From Clostridiaceae bacterium (GTDB lineage: Bacteria > Bacillota_A > Clostridia > Acetivibrionales > Acetivibrionaceae): a stretch of 5,403 bases of DNA. Positions 4,983 to 5,403 of this stretch are shown here, one piece after another. Position 1 is the stretch's first letter. Each line of letters opens with the position of its first letter. Where the stretch lies: assembly GCA_012513545.1 (NCBI GenBank), contig JAAZCB010000536.1, forward strand, positions 1 through 5,403, in the 5' to 3' direction. Position numbers and translations under genes: made by a program. The notes beneath the pieces are model-generated. The model saw only the letters and a list, made by a program, of their open reading frames with translations. It was not told where the DNA came from and ran no database searches.

Positions 4983-5403
4983 TTGATTGGGGCAAGCAGC
5001 GGAATAGGCAGAGAGCTTTCAAAAATTCTCTCAAGGGAAAACTACTGTGTCGGTTTGGCGGCAAGAAGCACTCACCTGCTTGAAAGCCTGAGTAAGGAAC
5101 TGAATACGGATTCACATATCAAAATGTTGGATGTCTCAAAGCCTGATGACGCAATGTCTGGATTGCGTCAATTGATATTTGAAATGGATGGTGTGGATCT
5201 CATTGTTTTCTGCTCAGGAACAGGTTTTGTGAACCCGGATCTTGACTGGGAAAATGAAAAAGCCACCATTGACGTTAATGTGACCGGTTTTTACTGCATT
5301 GCAAACACTGCATTAAAGTATTTTATTGAAAAAGGTTCAGGCCATTTTGCAGCCATATCTTCTGTCGCCGCATTGAGGGGAAGCGGGGACAGCCCGTCTT
5401 ATA
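4983..5403 (+). CDS. Short-chain dehydrogenase/reductase (SDR), apparently lacking its 5' end and cut by the right window edge
   Basis: The frame encodes a classical SDR Rossmann domain. From TTG at 4983 it shows IGASSGIGREL, the glycine-rich cofactor loop (2-12), then LAARS (25-29) after the second strand, MLDVSKPDD (48-56), IVFCSGTG (74-81) in place of the usual NNAG, NVTGF with the catalytic Asn (99), and ISSVAAL with the catalytic Ser (127). The proton-donor Tyr (140) is the last complete codon, exactly 13 residues after the Ser as expected. Such enzymes use NAD(P)H to reduce or oxidise a carbonyl or alcohol; the substrate is not recognisable. The beginning is abnormal: no ATG or GTG lies upstream in frame back to the stop at 4911, no ribosome binding site or promoter is present, and the frame enters the xylanase terminator. 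A TTG start would remove most of the first beta strand. It is probably a 5'-truncated remnant, though a weak TTG start cannot be excluded. Confidence 0.8.
   Translation, partial: MIGASSGIGRELSKILSRENYCVGLAARSTHLLESLSKELNTDSHIKMLDVSKPDDAMSGLRQLIFEMDGVDLIVFCSGTGFVNPDLDWENEKATIDVNVTGFYCIANTALKYFIEKGSGHFAAISSVAALRGSGDSPSY

Noticed and set aside
1..5403. CRISPR array, tRNA or rRNA, insertion sequence, prophage or defence system
   Set aside because: No regularly spaced repeats, cloverleaf-type sequences, transposase motifs or terminal inverted repeats were seen. The two nuclease genes do not match a known defence operon, and they have separate locations and promoters.

Overview
The window looks like chromosomal DNA from a cellulosome-producing, low-GC Gram-positive anaerobe of the Acetivibrio (Hungateiclostridium, formerly Clostridium) thermocellum group. 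The main reason is a secreted GH10 xylanase with a C-terminal type I dockerin whose two halves carry the Ser-Thr / Lys-Arg recognition pattern typical of that group. Other support comes from AT-rich intergenic DNA, strong AGGAGG-type ribosome binding sites and a Firmicutes-style gene set. The species cannot be fixed from sequence reading alone.

Layout from left to right. (1) 1-975, minus strand: the N-terminal 325 codons of a 14-TM (DHA2, EmrB/QacA-like) MFS drug/proton antiporter, cut by the left edge. (2) 976-1297: a divergent AT-rich regulatory region. (3) 1298-1852, plus: a membrane-anchored or secreted thermonuclease (SNase family). (4) 1853-2022: a hairpin-rich spacer and a good extended -10 promoter. 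(5) 2023-2802, plus: an NYN (LabA/DUF88, PIN-like) RNase domain joined to a C-terminal OST-HTH/LOTUS RNA-binding domain. (6) 2803-2996: the regulatory region of the xylanase, with a sigma-A-like promoter and a possible sigma-I-like promoter. (7) 2997-4913, plus: signal peptide, CBM22, GH10 and dockerin, matching the architecture of C. thermocellum XynC. (8) 4952-4980: a strong intrinsic terminator. (9) 4983-5403, plus: a short-chain dehydrogenase/reductase (SDR) that begins almost inside the terminator, lacks a credible start codon, RBS and promoter, and runs off the right edge.

The genes do not form one pathway. Each of the three complete plus-strand genes has its own spacer of roughly 170-320 bp with a possible promoter, and only the xylanase ends in a clear terminator. 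The xylanase would be exported and docked onto a scaffoldin cohesin to degrade xylan in plant cell walls. The two nuclease-type proteins act in different places (cell surface versus cytoplasm), and nothing shows that they cooperate.

I found no new multi-gene system here. The points most worth a second look are the missing 5' end of the SDR gene at the terminator junction, the possible sigma-I-type promoter upstream of the xylanase, and the overlapping, mutually exclusive inverted repeats after the nuclease gene.
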